59,752 nt of DNA from Mesorhizobium sp. Root157 (GTDB lineage: Bacteria; Pseudomonadota; Alphaproteobacteria; Rhizobiales; Rhizobiaceae): contig NZ_LMGJ01000008.1 in the NCBI RefSeq assembly GCF_001427385.1, positions 1 to 59,752 on the forward strand, in the 5' to 3' direction. A model generated the notes under the pieces. That model was not told the origin of the DNA, searched no databases, and saw nothing but the letters and a program-made list of their open reading frames with translations. This document shows, piece by piece, positions 25,549-34,420 of the stretch. The position numbers were made by a program, and so were the translations under genes. The stretch's first letter is position 1. The number at the start of each line of letters is the position of its first letter.

Positions 25549-26718
25549 ATGGCAAACTACGACATCGTGATCATCGGCGGAGCGATCGTCGGCGCCTCGC
25601 TTGCCTACTATCTGCGCGGCGAGGGTTTTTCCGGCTCCATCGCGCTGATCGAGCGCGACCCGCAGTTCGCCCATTCGGCGACGACGCTTTCGGCGGCCTC
25701 CATCCGCCAGCAATTCTCGATCCCCGAAAACATCCGCCTGTCGCAGTTCACGCTGAAGCTGTTCCGGCGGCTGAAGGAAGAGTTCGGCCCCGACGCCGAG
25801 ATCGACTTCCACGAGGGCGGCTACCTCATCCTCGCCAGCGAGACGGGCCTTCCCGTCCTCAAGGCCAATCACGACACCCAGGTCGCCGAAGGCGCCGACA
25901 TCGTGCTCGAGGATGCCGCCACGCTGGCACGCCGCTTCCCCTGGCTCTCGGGCGAGGGCATCAGCGCCGGCGCCTATGGCGTTAGCGGCGAAGGCTGGTT
26001 CGACGCCCATGCCTATCTGCATCTTTTCCGCAAGGCGCTGCGCGGCAGGAAGGTGGATTTCATCACCGCTTCCGCCACCGCGATCGCCCGCAAGGGCAAT
26101 CGCATCGCCAGCGTGACGCTGGACAATGGCGAAGTGCTTGAAGCAGGCATCGTCGTCAACGCGGCCGGGCCGAATGCCGGCAAGGTGGCGGCGCTGGCCG
26201 GGCTTGAACTGCCGGTCGAGCCGCGCAAGCGCAACGTCTTCGTGTTCGAGGCGCACGAGAAATACGTCGACATGCCGTTGCTGGTCGATCCGAGCGGCAT
26301 CTATGTCCGCCCGGAAGGCTCCGTCTACATCACCGGCGGCGCGGAATCGGAGGAAGGCGAACAGGCGGCTGACCCGGCCGATTTCGAGCCGGAATGGGGC
26401 CTGTTCGAAGACGTCATCTGGCCGACGCTCGCCACCCGCATTCCCGCCTTCGAAGCCATCAAGATGACACGCGCCTGGGTCGGCCACTACGACTACAACA
26501 CCCTCGACCAGAACGCGGTGATCGGCCCGCATCCGGAAGTCGCCAACTTCATTTTCGCCAACGGCTTTTCCGGCCACGGCCTGCAGCAGGCGCCGGCGGT
26601 CGGCAAGGCGTTGTCGGAACTGATCGTGCATGGCGGCTACCGCAGCGTCGACTGCACAGCCTTCGCCTATCAGCGGGTTGCGGAAGGCCGGGCGTTCCGG
26701 GAACTCAACGTAATCTAG
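25549..26718 (+). CDS. FAD-dependent oxidoreductase (DAO/glycine oxidase family)
   Basis: The 389-residue protein has an N-terminal FAD-binding Rossmann motif YDIVIIGGAIVGASLAYYL (GxGxxG variant with Ala), ATTLSAASIRQQFS, and a GHGLQQAPAVGKALSEL segment at the C-terminus that closes the FAD site. The family oxidises secondary or D-amino acids such as sarcosine. The nearest relatives I recognise are sarcosine-oxidase-beta/FOXRED-like proteins. The TAG stop lies inside the CTAG that begins the inverted-repeat element at 26715, so that element may have set the C-terminus. Confidence 0.9.
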   Translation: MANYDIVIIGGAIVGASLAYYLRGEGFSGSIALIERDPQFAHSATTLSAASIRQQFSIPENIRLSQFTLKLFRRLKEEFGPDAEIDFHEGGYLILASETGLPVLKANHDTQVAEGADIVLEDAATLARRFPWLSGEGISAGAYGVSGEGWFDAHAYLHLFRKALRGRKVDFITASATAIARKGNRIASVTLDNGEVLEAGIVVNAAGPNAGKVAALAGLELPVEPRKRNVFVFEAHEKYVDMPLLVDPSGIYVRPEGSVYITGGAESEEGEQAADPADFEPEWGLFEDVIWPTLATRIPAFEAIKMTRAWVGHYDYNTLDQNAVIGPHPEVANFIFANGFSGHGLQQAPAVGKALSELIVHGGYRSVDCTAFAYQRVAEGRAFRELNVI

Positions 26719-26929
26719 GACCAATCGACATTCAGGTTTCGGGCGTGGCGCGAGCCGGATTTCGGTCCTGAAAAGGAGAAAAGCGCAAGGCGGTGTTGAC
26801 CACCGTTGAGCACCCATTTCCGCGTCGCGAACCCTCGACGGTGGTCCACACCGCCTTCGGCTCCGCTCCTCGAACTGAGCGATTTTTGCTCATACCACGC
26901 CTCAAACCCTGAATGTCGATTGGTCCTAG
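26715..26929. mobile_element. 215-bp MITE-like inverted-repeat element
   Basis: The ends are perfect 22-bp inverted repeats: CTAGGACCAATCGACATT at the left and its complement AATGTCGATTGGTCCTAG at the right, plus four further matched bases. Weaker pairing extends to about 34 bp. A second nested pair (AAGGCGGTGTTGACCACCG with CGGTGGTCCACACCGCCTT) lies inside. No coding frame of transposase size exists. CTAG at both edges could be a target duplication. The structure fits a non-autonomous transposon or a very large hairpin. Confidence 0.75.
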
Positions 26930-26942
26930 AGGGCTGGAAGCC

Positions 26943-27365
26943 CTATTCGGCGGCCGTTTCGATACGCTCCATGTCGTCATCCGACAGGCCGAAATGGTGG
27001 CCGATCTCGTGGATCAGCACGTGATTGACGATATCGCCCAGCGACTCCTCATTCTCGGCCCAGTAGTCGAGGATGGCGCGCCGGTAGAGCGTGACCCGGT
27101 TCGGGCCTTCGCCGGTCGCCGGGTTCCAGCGCTCGGCGATGCCGCGCCCCTCGAACAGGCCGAGCAGATCGAACGGCGTTTCCAGCGAAAGATCGTCCAT
27201 GATCTCGTCAGTCGGAAATTCCGCGATCTGGATGACGATTTCGCCGGTCAGCTTGCGGAATTCCTCCGGCAGGTGCGCGTAAGCCTCCAGCGCCAGCATC
27301 TCCAGCTCTTCCATCGAAGGCGAAAGCTCGCTGTGCCAGTTTCGGGTCTTGTAGATGCGGGCCAT
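26943..27365 (-). CDS. Minimal zincin-like metallopeptidase family protein
   Basis: The 140-residue protein contains the zinc-binding H119-E-I-G-H123 motif (HVLIHEIGHHFGLSDDDM) near its C-terminus, preceded by NRVTLYRRAILDYW and a Glu-rich N-terminal half. This matches the small metallopeptidase family with the minimal zincin fold widespread in Actinobacteria and Alphaproteobacteria. No substrate is known. Start 27365 (MARIYKTRNW) is taken because the upstream extension looks non-coding. It ends 14 bp from the MITE-like element. Confidence 0.88.
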   Translation of the reverse strand: MARIYKTRNWHSELSPSMEELEMLALEAYAHLPEEFRKLTGEIVIQIAEFPTDEIMDDLSLETPFDLLGLFEGRGIAERWNPATGEGPNRVTLYRRAILDYWAENEESLGDIVNHVLIHEIGHHFGLSDDDMERIETAAE

Positions 27366-27510
27366 TCTGTGTCCTTTGCCCGGCGCATATAGGCTTTTGC
27401 GCGGCACTCGGCAAACGGCAACACAATCAACAAATCGCCCTACTCGTCCCAAGAGGAATAAATTCCGCAGCATCCCGCTTGACTCTTTGCCCAAGCTCTG
27501 GAATCCATAA

Positions 27511-27525
27511 GAACATAACAGGAAC
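27511..27525. promoter_or_regulatory. LexA box (SOS operator)
   Basis: GAAC-ATAACAG-GAAC reads as GTTC-N7-GTTC on the other strand, the alphaproteobacterial LexA consensus. It lies 23 bp upstream of imuA, where it would cover the promoter of the mutagenesis operon. Confidence 0.9.
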
Positions 27526-27548
27526 ATTAACTCTGGAAATCGACCGTC

Positions 27549-28499
27549 ATGGTGACAAGCGCCGTGGCGCGGGAAACCGTTTTTGCCCTGCGCCGCCAGA
27601 TAGCCAAGATCGAAGGGACGCTGCCGGAACGGCTGGCTGACCCCGGTGCCGAGGCGATCGTGCTGCGCGGCAACGGGCGGGTACTGGGCACTGCTGACCG
27701 GGCCGTCACTGGGGTTCCGTCACTGGACGAGGCTTTGGGTGGTGGCTTGCCCAAGGCGGCGCTTACCGAGATCCATGGCCGGCAGATACGCGACGCCGCT
27801 TCCGCGACCGGGTTTGTACTGGCGCTGGCCGGCCTGCTCATGGGGCAGCCCTCCGCGAAACAGCCTATGCCGCTTCTATGGGTCGGTACCGGCAGCATGT
27901 TCGCCGAGGCGGGGTTTCCTTATATGCACGGGATTTCATCGCTCTTTGGCATCGCACCGCAATCCATGCTGTTCGCCGAGGCGCCGCAACCGGTCGACGC
28001 ACTGTGGATCGCGGAAGAGGCGGCGGCGCTGAAGATGCTGGCCGCCGTCATCCTCGAACTGCCAGGCAACCCACGGCATCTGGATCTCACCGCGACACGC
28101 CGCCTGCATCGCCGCGCCGCCGAGGCAGGCCGGCCGGTTTTCCTGCTCCGGCATTCGGCAGAGATCGAGTCGACGGCGGCTCCGCTGCGCTTCGTCGTCA
28201 CACCGGCGCCCGCAGGCATGCGGCGCTTCCTTGGGCGGCCCCTCGCAGGGTCGATAGGGCCACCTGCCTTCACGGTCGATCTGCACAAGAACCGACTGGC
28301 GCCTCCCGCGCGCTTCATCCTGGAGTGGAACGCCCATGAACGCAGCTTCGAACAACGCACAGCCGAGTTCCAAGACGGGACACAGGATCCTGTCGCTCTG
28401 GCTCCCTTATCTCAGCGTGGAACGGATATGGCGGCGACGGCTGGGGCGCGCATGGCGTTCGACCTGTTCCGCTTTACCGCCGCTGGTCGTCAGTCATAA
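27549..28499 (+). CDS. imuA: ImuA, SOS mutagenesis accessory protein
   Basis: The 316-residue RecA-like protein includes VTGVPSLDEALGGGLPKAALTEIHG near the N-terminus and a core resembling the RecA ATPase fold, but without a convincing Walker A. ImuA works with ImuB and DnaE2 in damage-induced mutagenesis; the first gene of the cassette carries the LexA box. Its 3' end overlaps imuB by 164 bp in a different frame, much more than usual coupling. The C-terminal residues after EWNAHERSFEQ may be non-conserved read-through. Confidence 0.92.
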   Translation: MVTSAVARETVFALRRQIAKIEGTLPERLADPGAEAIVLRGNGRVLGTADRAVTGVPSLDEALGGGLPKAALTEIHGRQIRDAASATGFVLALAGLLMGQPSAKQPMPLLWVGTGSMFAEAGFPYMHGISSLFGIAPQSMLFAEAPQPVDALWIAEEAAALKMLAAVILELPGNPRHLDLTATRRLHRRAAEAGRPVFLLRHSAEIESTAAPLRFVVTPAPAGMRRFLGRPLAGSIGPPAFTVDLHKNRLAPPARFILEWNAHERSFEQRTAEFQDGTQDPVALAPLSQRGTDMAATAGARMAFDLFRFTAAGRQS

Positions 28500-29922
28500 C
28501 GACAAAAATACGCAACGCATTGCTGCGTTGGATCGGCGGGCCGAGTCCTTGAACCTCAAGCGCGGCATGGGCATGGCCGACGCGCGCGCCATGCAACCCG
28601 GCATCGATGTTGTCGATGCCGATACGGAAGCAGACCTGCGCATGCTGGAGGCCTTGGCCGACTGGTGCGACCGCTACACGCCGCTTGTAGCGCTCGATGG
28701 TGTAGACGGCCTGTTTCTCGACATTAGCGGCTGTAGCCACCTGTTCGGTGGCGAAGAGGCCCTTCTCTCCGAGATGCTGCGTCGCTTCAACGAGCAAGGT
28801 TTCGACGCACGCGCAGCCATTGCCGGCACAGCCGGCACAGCATGGGCCGTCGCGCGGTCTCAGGGGCGGGCAATCGTGACCGATGGCGATGAGGCGGACT
28901 GGCTGGCGCCGCTGCCGCTCGCCGCGCTGCGGCTTGATACTGAAGTCTGCGCGGCGCTGGAGGCTGTCGGCTTGCGCACCGTCGGTGCCGTCATGGCAGT
29001 GCCGCGCGCGCCAGTGACCCGGCGGTTCGGCAAGGCGCTGCTCCTGCGTCTCGACCAGGCGCTCGGCCGGATCGACGAGGCGCTGTCGCCGCGCATGCCA
29101 GTGCCCGAATTGTCGGCTGAGCGCCGCTTGGCGGAACCGGTCACAGATGTGGAGGAGGTCGAGCGTGTCATCCTTCCTCTGGCGGGATCGTTGAAGGAAG
29201 CTCTGGAGCGACTGGGCGCCGGCGCGCTGACTCTGCATCTCCTGCTGTTTCGCGTCGATGGCGGTGTCATTCGCCTGTCGCTCGGCCTGTCGCGCCCGAC
29301 GCGCGACCCGGAACGGATCGGCAAACTCTTCCATGAAAGGCTCGCCGCGCTCGGGGAGAGCCTCGATATGGGGTACGGATTCGACCTTATCCGGCTGTCG
29401 GCCCTGTCGCTCGGCCCGCTGGTGCCGAAACAGACAGGTCTTGCCGATGACGGCGACGACAACGAGGCCAATCTTGCCCTCTTTATCGACCGCGTTGGCG
29501 CGCGTTTTGGCCGAGGCGTCATCTGCAAGCCGATTCCCGTCGCCAGCCATCTACCGGAACGCGCGGTCGCACTTTTTCCCACGGCGGAAGCGCCCGATCT
29601 CACCCCGCAGGAGATTGTGCGGGCCTTGCAGGCGGACAGACCATTGCGTCTGCTGCGCCGGCCGGAGCCCGTCGAGGTCATGGCGGAAGTTCCGGAGGGT
29701 CCGCCGGTTCGCTTCCGCTGGCGGCGCGCGCATTACCGCATCACCCGATCCGAGGGGCCGGAGCGCATCGAGCCTGAATGGTGGCTGACGTCGGATGGTA
29801 AGGCGAAAGATTATTTCTGCGCCGAGGACAGTGACGGTCGCCGCTACTGGCTTTACCGCGAAGGTCTCTACGGAAACGCAGGCGCAGCGCCGCGCTGGTT
29901 TCTGCACGGCGTATTCGCATGA
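28336..29922 (+). CDS. imuB: ImuB, Y-family polymerase-like mutagenesis hub
   Basis: The 528-residue protein resembles DinB polymerases (LWLPYLSVERIWRRR, VALDGVDGLFLDISGCSHLFGGEEAL, AIAGTAGTAWAVAR) but, as known for ImuB, it lacks a full set of catalytic acids and acts as a scaffold binding the beta clamp and DnaE2. A C-terminal region (RRAHYRITRSEGPERIEPEWW) matches the ImuB-C domain. ATG 28336 lies inside imuA, and no later start would keep the conserved N-terminus. The stop overlaps the dnaE2 ATG. Confidence 0.94.
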   Translation: MNAASNNAQPSSKTGHRILSLWLPYLSVERIWRRRLGRAWRSTCSALPPLVVSHNDKNTQRIAALDRRAESLNLKRGMGMADARAMQPGIDVVDADTEADLRMLEALADWCDRYTPLVALDGVDGLFLDISGCSHLFGGEEALLSEMLRRFNEQGFDARAAIAGTAGTAWAVARSQGRAIVTDGDEADWLAPLPLAALRLDTEVCAALEAVGLRTVGAVMAVPRAPVTRRFGKALLLRLDQALGRIDEALSPRMPVPELSAERRLAEPVTDVEEVERVILPLAGSLKEALERLGAGALTLHLLLFRVDGGVIRLSLGLSRPTRDPERIGKLFHERLAALGESLDMGYGFDLIRLSALSLGPLVPKQTGLADDGDDNEANLALFIDRVGARFGRGVICKPIPVASHLPERAVALFPTAEAPDLTPQEIVRALQADRPLRLLRRPEPVEVMAEVPEGPPVRFRWRRAHYRITRSEGPERIEPEWWLTSDGKAKDYFCAEDSDGRRYWLYREGLYGNAGAAPRWFLHGVFA

Positions 29923-32900
29923 CGACGAAACCATTGCCGCCACGCAGCACGCCAGTCGACCCGCTTTATGTCGAGTTCGGCACACAGTCCAACTTCTCAC
30001 TTCTTCGCGGGGCTTCGCAGCCGGAGGAACTGGTGATGGCCGCGTGCCTTCTCGGTCATGCCGGCATGGGGCTGGCCGACCGCAACACGGTGGCGGGCGT
30101 TGTGCGCGCATGGAGCCAGTCGAAATCTATTCACATCGAAAACAAGGCCGAACCGGAAAAATCTATCGAACCTGTGCATTTGCCCTACCATCCCGGCTGC
30201 CGTCTGGTCTTCGCCGATGGAACACCGGATATCCTTGCCTATCCGCGCGACCGTGCAGGCTGGGGACATCTGTGCCGCATGCTCACGCAGGCCAATATGC
30301 GCGGCGGAAAGGGTGCGCCGCTGCTTTATCAACGCGACTTGTTCGAATGGGGCGACCGCCTCTCACTTGCCGTGTTGCCGGGCCTCGACGGCGGCGAGGA
30401 AGAGACGCTGGCGCTGCTGCGCGGTCTGCGCCATCGCTTCGGCACGGCACTGCGATTGGCCGTCGCGCCTGCTTACGGCGGCAGCGACCGGCTGCGGCTG
30501 GAGCGGGCAGCCGCATTTGCCGCGGCCGCACAAGTGCCGCTCATGGCAGTCAACGACGTGCTCTACCACAGCGCGGAGCGACGCCCCTTGCAGGACGTGC
30601 TGACGTCTATCCGCCTCAACGTACCCGTCGCCCGGGCTGGGCTTGAACTCGCAGCCAATGCTGAGCGCCACATGAAGTCCGGCGCCGAGATGGCACGCTT
30701 GTTCCGCAACCACCCCGAGGCGCTCGCAGAGACGCTGCGCTTCGCGGAGGAGGTCAAGTTTTCGCTTGACGAACTCAAGCACAATTATCCCGAGGACACG
30801 ACGGAGCAGGGCGTCGATCCGCAGGCCGAACTGGAGCGGCTGGCTTGGGAGGGAGCGCAAAGGCGCTATCCCGCCGGCATCCCGCAAAAGATCAAGGACA
30901 TCATCCCGTATGAATTGAAAATTATCGCGCAGAAGAAATATGCGCGCTATTTCCTCACCGTGAACGACATTGTGCGCTACGCACGGGAGAAGGCAGACGT
31001 CCTGTGCCAAGGGCGCGGCTCAGCTGCCAATTCCGTCGTCTGCTTCTGCCTCGGCATAACGGAAGTCGATCCGATCCTGATGGAGATGGATCTGCTGTTC
31101 GAGCGCTTCGTATCGATCGAGCGCGATGAGCCGCCGGATATCGATGTTGATTTCGAACACGAGCACCGCGACAAGATCATTGCCTACATCTACGAGAAAT
31201 ACAGCGCAAAACGCACCGCGCTGGCGGCAGCTGTAATCTGCTATCGCGGCCGCTCCGCGCTCCGCGAAGTGGCCAAGGCGATGGGACTCTCGCAGGACAC
31301 CCGCGATGCTCTTTCCGGTTCACTGTGGGGTTGGTGGTCGTCGAAGCTCGGTAAACACGAGGCCAATGCCGGTGGACTCGACTCTCGGCAGGCGCTCTCA
31401 CGCCATGTCATCGACCGCGCCAACGAGATCATGGGTTTTCCCCACCATCTGTCCCAGCATGTCGGCGGCTTCGTCATCACCAAGGACCGCCTCGATGAGA
31501 TCGTGCCCATCGTCAAGACGGGCATGGAAGAGCGCAAGATGGTCGAATGGGACAAGGACGACCTCGATGCTGTCGGCATTCTCAAGGTCGATATACTGGC
31601 GCTGGGCATGCTGTCCTGCCTGAAGCGCGCCTTCACCTTGCTGGAAGCGCACTACCGCGTCCGCGATCGCCATGGCCGACCGGTCACACTCGCGACAATG
31701 CCGAAAGAAGATCCGAAGGTCTACGACATGATCTGCCGCGCCGATACGCTTGGCGTTTTCCAGATCGAGTCGCGCGCCCAGATGTCGATGCTGCCGCGTC
31801 TCAAACCTCGCAAATTCTATGACCTCGTTATCGAGGTCGCCATCGTACGGCCCGGCCCGATACAGGGTGATATGGTGCATCCCTATCTTCGCAGGCGGCA
31901 GGGGAAGGAGAAGGTCGAGTACCCAAGCGAGGTGCTGAAGAAAATCCTCTCGAGAACCCTTGGCGTGCCACTTTTCCAAGAACAGGCCATGAGCATTGCC
32001 ATCGAGGCGGGGGGCTTTTCCCCTGGCGAGGCCGACCAGTTGCGGCGCGCCATGGCGACCTTCCGGCGCAACGGCACTATCCATGATTACCGCCAGCGCA
32101 TGATCAGCGGGATGGTGGCGCGCGGCTATGAGCAGGAGTTTGCCGAGCGCTGTTTCAAGCAGATCGAAGGCTTCGGCGACTACGGCTTTCCCGAAAGTCA
32201 TGCGGCCTCTTTCGCATTGCTTGTCTATGCCTCCTGCTGGTTCAAGACCTTCTATCCGGACGTCTTTTGCACCGCGATCCTGAACTCCCAGCCCATGGGT
32301 TTCTACCAGCCGGCCCAGCTCGTGCGCGATGCCCGCGACCACGGCGTCGAGATCCGCGAGGTCGATATCAACTTCTCCGCCTGGGATAGCCTGCTGGAAA
32401 AAGCTCCTTTCGATCCCGGCCGCATCCTCAAGCGCCACGCCGAAATGCGCGGCGTCATTCAAACTCGTCACGCCGTCCGTCTAGGCTTCCGGCAGGTCAA
32501 GGGCCTTTCGAAGGCCCGCATGAACGCGTTTATCGCGCAGCGCGGCGAAGGCTACGGTTCCGTTCGCGATGTCTGGTTACGCTCCGGCCTCGATGTCGGC
32601 GAGATCGAGAAGCTGGCCGAGGCCGATGCCTTCCGTTCCATTGGCCTCGACCGCCGGGCAGCACTTTGGGCGGTGCGAGCGCTGGGCGGCAAAAATGCAG
32701 CCGAAAAGCTGCCGCTATTTGATCGGCAGGCCGTGCACCTGCGCGACCTGGAACCCGGAACGACACTTCCCGAAATGCCGCTCGGCGAACACGTCATTCA
32801 CGACTATCGTTCGCTTGGCCTGTCGCTGAAGGCCCATCCGGTCGCCTTCGTGCGTCAGCGGCTCGATGCGGCAGGCGTCATCCCGAACGCCGCCTTGCCG

Positions 32901-33332
32901 TCCATTCCCGATAGACGGCGCGTTTCAGTCGCAGGCCTCGTGCTGGTGCGGCAACGGCCAGGCAAGGGCAACGCCATTTTCCTGACCCTGGAAGACGACA
33001 ATGCCATCGCCAACATCATCGTGTGGCCACGCATATTCGACCGTTATCGGCCCGTCATCATGGGTTCGCGCTTCATCCGCGTCACCGGCAAGCTGCAGTC
33101 GGAATCGGATGTGGTCCATATCGTTGCCGACAGGATCGATGATCTTTCACCCTGGCTGTCGGCCTTGCTTGAGGAAAGCCAAATGGGCTCAAACACCCTG
33201 CAGACCGACACACCCTCCGGCTTACCCTGGAAAAGACGCCAGGATGAACAGGTGCGTCATACGCAACAGAAGCTGGAAGTAATGACGCGCAAGGCGCGAA
33301 GCGTCATGCCGAAGGGACGAAATTTCCAATAA
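29919..33332 (+). CDS. dnaE2: Error-prone DNA polymerase DnaE2
   Basis: The 1137-residue C-family polymerase has an N-terminal PHP domain (YVEFGTQSNFSLLRGASQPEEL), palm catalytic acids in PDIDVDFEHEHRDKI near residue 405, GRGSAANSVVCF, LFQEQAMSIAIEAGGFSPGEADQLRRAM, and a C-terminal OB fold (AGLVLVRQRPGKGNAIFLTLEDD). It lacks tight exonuclease partnering and performs lesion bypass in the SOS response with ImuA and ImuB. It is coupled to imuB by ATGA overlap. Length matches rhizobial DnaE2, and it appears intact. Confidence 0.96.
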   Translation: MTTKPLPPRSTPVDPLYVEFGTQSNFSLLRGASQPEELVMAACLLGHAGMGLADRNTVAGVVRAWSQSKSIHIENKAEPEKSIEPVHLPYHPGCRLVFADGTPDILAYPRDRAGWGHLCRMLTQANMRGGKGAPLLYQRDLFEWGDRLSLAVLPGLDGGEEETLALLRGLRHRFGTALRLAVAPAYGGSDRLRLERAAAFAAAAQVPLMAVNDVLYHSAERRPLQDVLTSIRLNVPVARAGLELAANAERHMKSGAEMARLFRNHPEALAETLRFAEEVKFSLDELKHNYPEDTTEQGVDPQAELERLAWEGAQRRYPAGIPQKIKDIIPYELKIIAQKKYARYFLTVNDIVRYAREKADVLCQGRGSAANSVVCFCLGITEVDPILMEMDLLFERFVSIERDEPPDIDVDFEHEHRDKIIAYIYEKYSAKRTALAAAVICYRGRSALREVAKAMGLSQDTRDALSGSLWGWWSSKLGKHEANAGGLDSRQALSRHVIDRANEIMGFPHHLSQHVGGFVITKDRLDEIVPIVKTGMEERKMVEWDKDDLDAVGILKVDILALGMLSCLKRAFTLLEAHYRVRDRHGRPVTLATMPKEDPKVYDMICRADTLGVFQIESRAQMSMLPRLKPRKFYDLVIEVAIVRPGPIQGDMVHPYLRRRQGKEKVEYPSEVLKKILSRTLGVPLFQEQAMSIAIEAGGFSPGEADQLRRAMATFRRNGTIHDYRQRMISGMVARGYEQEFAERCFKQIEGFGDYGFPESHAASFALLVYASCWFKTFYPDVFCTAILNSQPMGFYQPAQLVRDARDHGVEIREVDINFSAWDSLLEKAPFDPGRILKRHAEMRGVIQTRHAVRLGFRQVKGLSKARMNAFIAQRGEGYGSVRDVWLRSGLDVGEIEKLAEADAFRSIGLDRRAALWAVRALGGKNAAEKLPLFDRQAVHLRDLEPGTTLPEMPLGEHVIHDYRSLGLSLKAHPVAFVRQRLDAAGVIPNAALPSIPDRRRVSVAGLVLVRQRPGKGNAIFLTLEDDNAIANIIVWPRIFDRYRPVIMGSRFIRVTGKLQSESDVVHIVADRIDDLSPWLSALLEESQMGSNTLQTDTPSGLPWKRRQDEQVRHTQQKLEVMTRKARSVMPKGRNFQ

Positions 33333-33378
33333 TCGTGTTCCAGCCCCCGGTCGGCTGTCGCCGCGCAGCCAGGCCGTC

Positions 33379-33585
33379 CTACTTCTTCTCAAGCCCGATC
33401 GAACGTGCCTCGGAAGGCAACATGATCGGGATGCCGTCCCTGACCGGATAGGCGAGTTTCGCCAACCTTGACACCAGTTCGCTGCGCTCGGCATCCCAGC
33501 TAAGCGGCCCTTTGGTCAGCGGGCAGGCCAGCAGTTCAAGGAGCTTGGGGTCGACTTGCGATTTGCGTCCGCCGCGTTCTGCCAT
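33379..33585 (-). CDS. Trm112/UPF0434 family protein
   Basis: The 68-residue protein has [21 protein letters not shown] and [18 protein letters not shown], the UPF0434 signature. Only one cysteine remains, so zinc binding as in some homologs is unlikely. Trm112-type proteins stabilise methyltransferase partners, but bacterial roles are not settled. GGGAGG seven bases upstream favours ATG 33585; an ATG at 33603 would overlap the preceding stop. It follows the LON-domain gene on the minus strand. Confidence 0.9.
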   Translation of the reverse strand: MAERGGRKSQVDPKLLELLACPLTKGPLSWDAERSELVSRLAKLAYPVRDGIPIMLPSEARSIGLEKK

Positions 33586-33599
33586 ACGATTCCTCCCGC

Positions 33600-34271
33600 T
33601 CATTGCAGGCTCGACCCAAATTCCTCACTATCGCGCACCAGCGCTATTTCGGTGATGGCAATCAGCGTCTCGGCCCGCGTTTTAAGGTCCGCCGCCTCCA
33701 GCAGAGCCTGTTTTTCCGCCGGACCGTAAGGGGCCATCATCGACAGCGCGTTGACCAGAATGGCATCGTCGGCGCGGCTGACACTTTCCCAGTCTGCCTC
33801 GAGATCGTTGGCCTGCAGATAGGCCCGAAAAGCCTTGAGCAAGGCCGGGCGGTCCACGCCGCTGGCTCCCGCATCCTCTTCGAGATCGCCCAGGAAAGGC
33901 GTGACCCTGCATTGGCGAAACGCTGTTTTCACGGTGAGCTCGTGCATAAGCCTGAAGCGGCACACCCCTTGCAACGCGATCAGGTAGCGGCCATCACCGC
34001 TTTCCGTCAACGAGGTGATCCGTCCGAAGCAGCCGACGCTGCACAGTTGCGGCGTCCCGTCCTCGCGAACCGCTCCATCAAGACTGGGCTGAACAAGACC
34101 GATCAGGCGATTGGTGGCCAAAACATGGTCGACCATTTGCAGATAGCGCGGCTCGAAGATGTTGAGCGGCAGCCTGCCACCAGGCAGCAGCAAGACACTT
34201 TCGAGCGGAAACACGGCAACGCTAAGCGGTAAGTCGGCTTCCCGCCGGTAATGTGCGTTTCCAGCCTGCAT
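33600..34271 (-). CDS. LON peptidase substrate-binding domain protein
   Basis: The 223-residue protein consists of the LON N-terminal domain only ([63 protein letters not shown]), without AAA+ or protease domains. Family members are stand-alone proteins of unclear role, often next to thioredoxin and Trm112 genes in Alphaproteobacteria. Start 34271 ([11 protein letters not shown]) is one of two near each other. It is co-directional with cnoX, 149 bp downstream, and with the Trm112 gene. Confidence 0.9.
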   Translation of the reverse strand: MQAGNAHYRREADLPLSVAVFPLESVLLLPGGRLPLNIFEPRYLQMVDHVLATNRLIGLVQPSLDGAVREDGTPQLCSVGCFGRITSLTESGDGRYLIALQGVCRFRLMHELTVKTAFRQCRVTPFLGDLEEDAGASGVDRPALLKAFRAYLQANDLEADWESVSRADDAILVNALSMMAPYGPAEKQALLEAADLKTRAETLIAITEIALVRDSEEFGSSLQ

Positions 34272-34420
34272 GCCGTTCTCCGCTGGCGCACCCACGACGG
34301 CGCGCGCTACTCCGATGGCGTTCCAATCTGCGCCAAAGCCGGCTGCTTTTCCACGGCGCCTGCAAATCGCCGGATCAGTCGAGCATCGCGTCTTGGTACC
34401 AGACTGCCGGTGCCGCCGAC

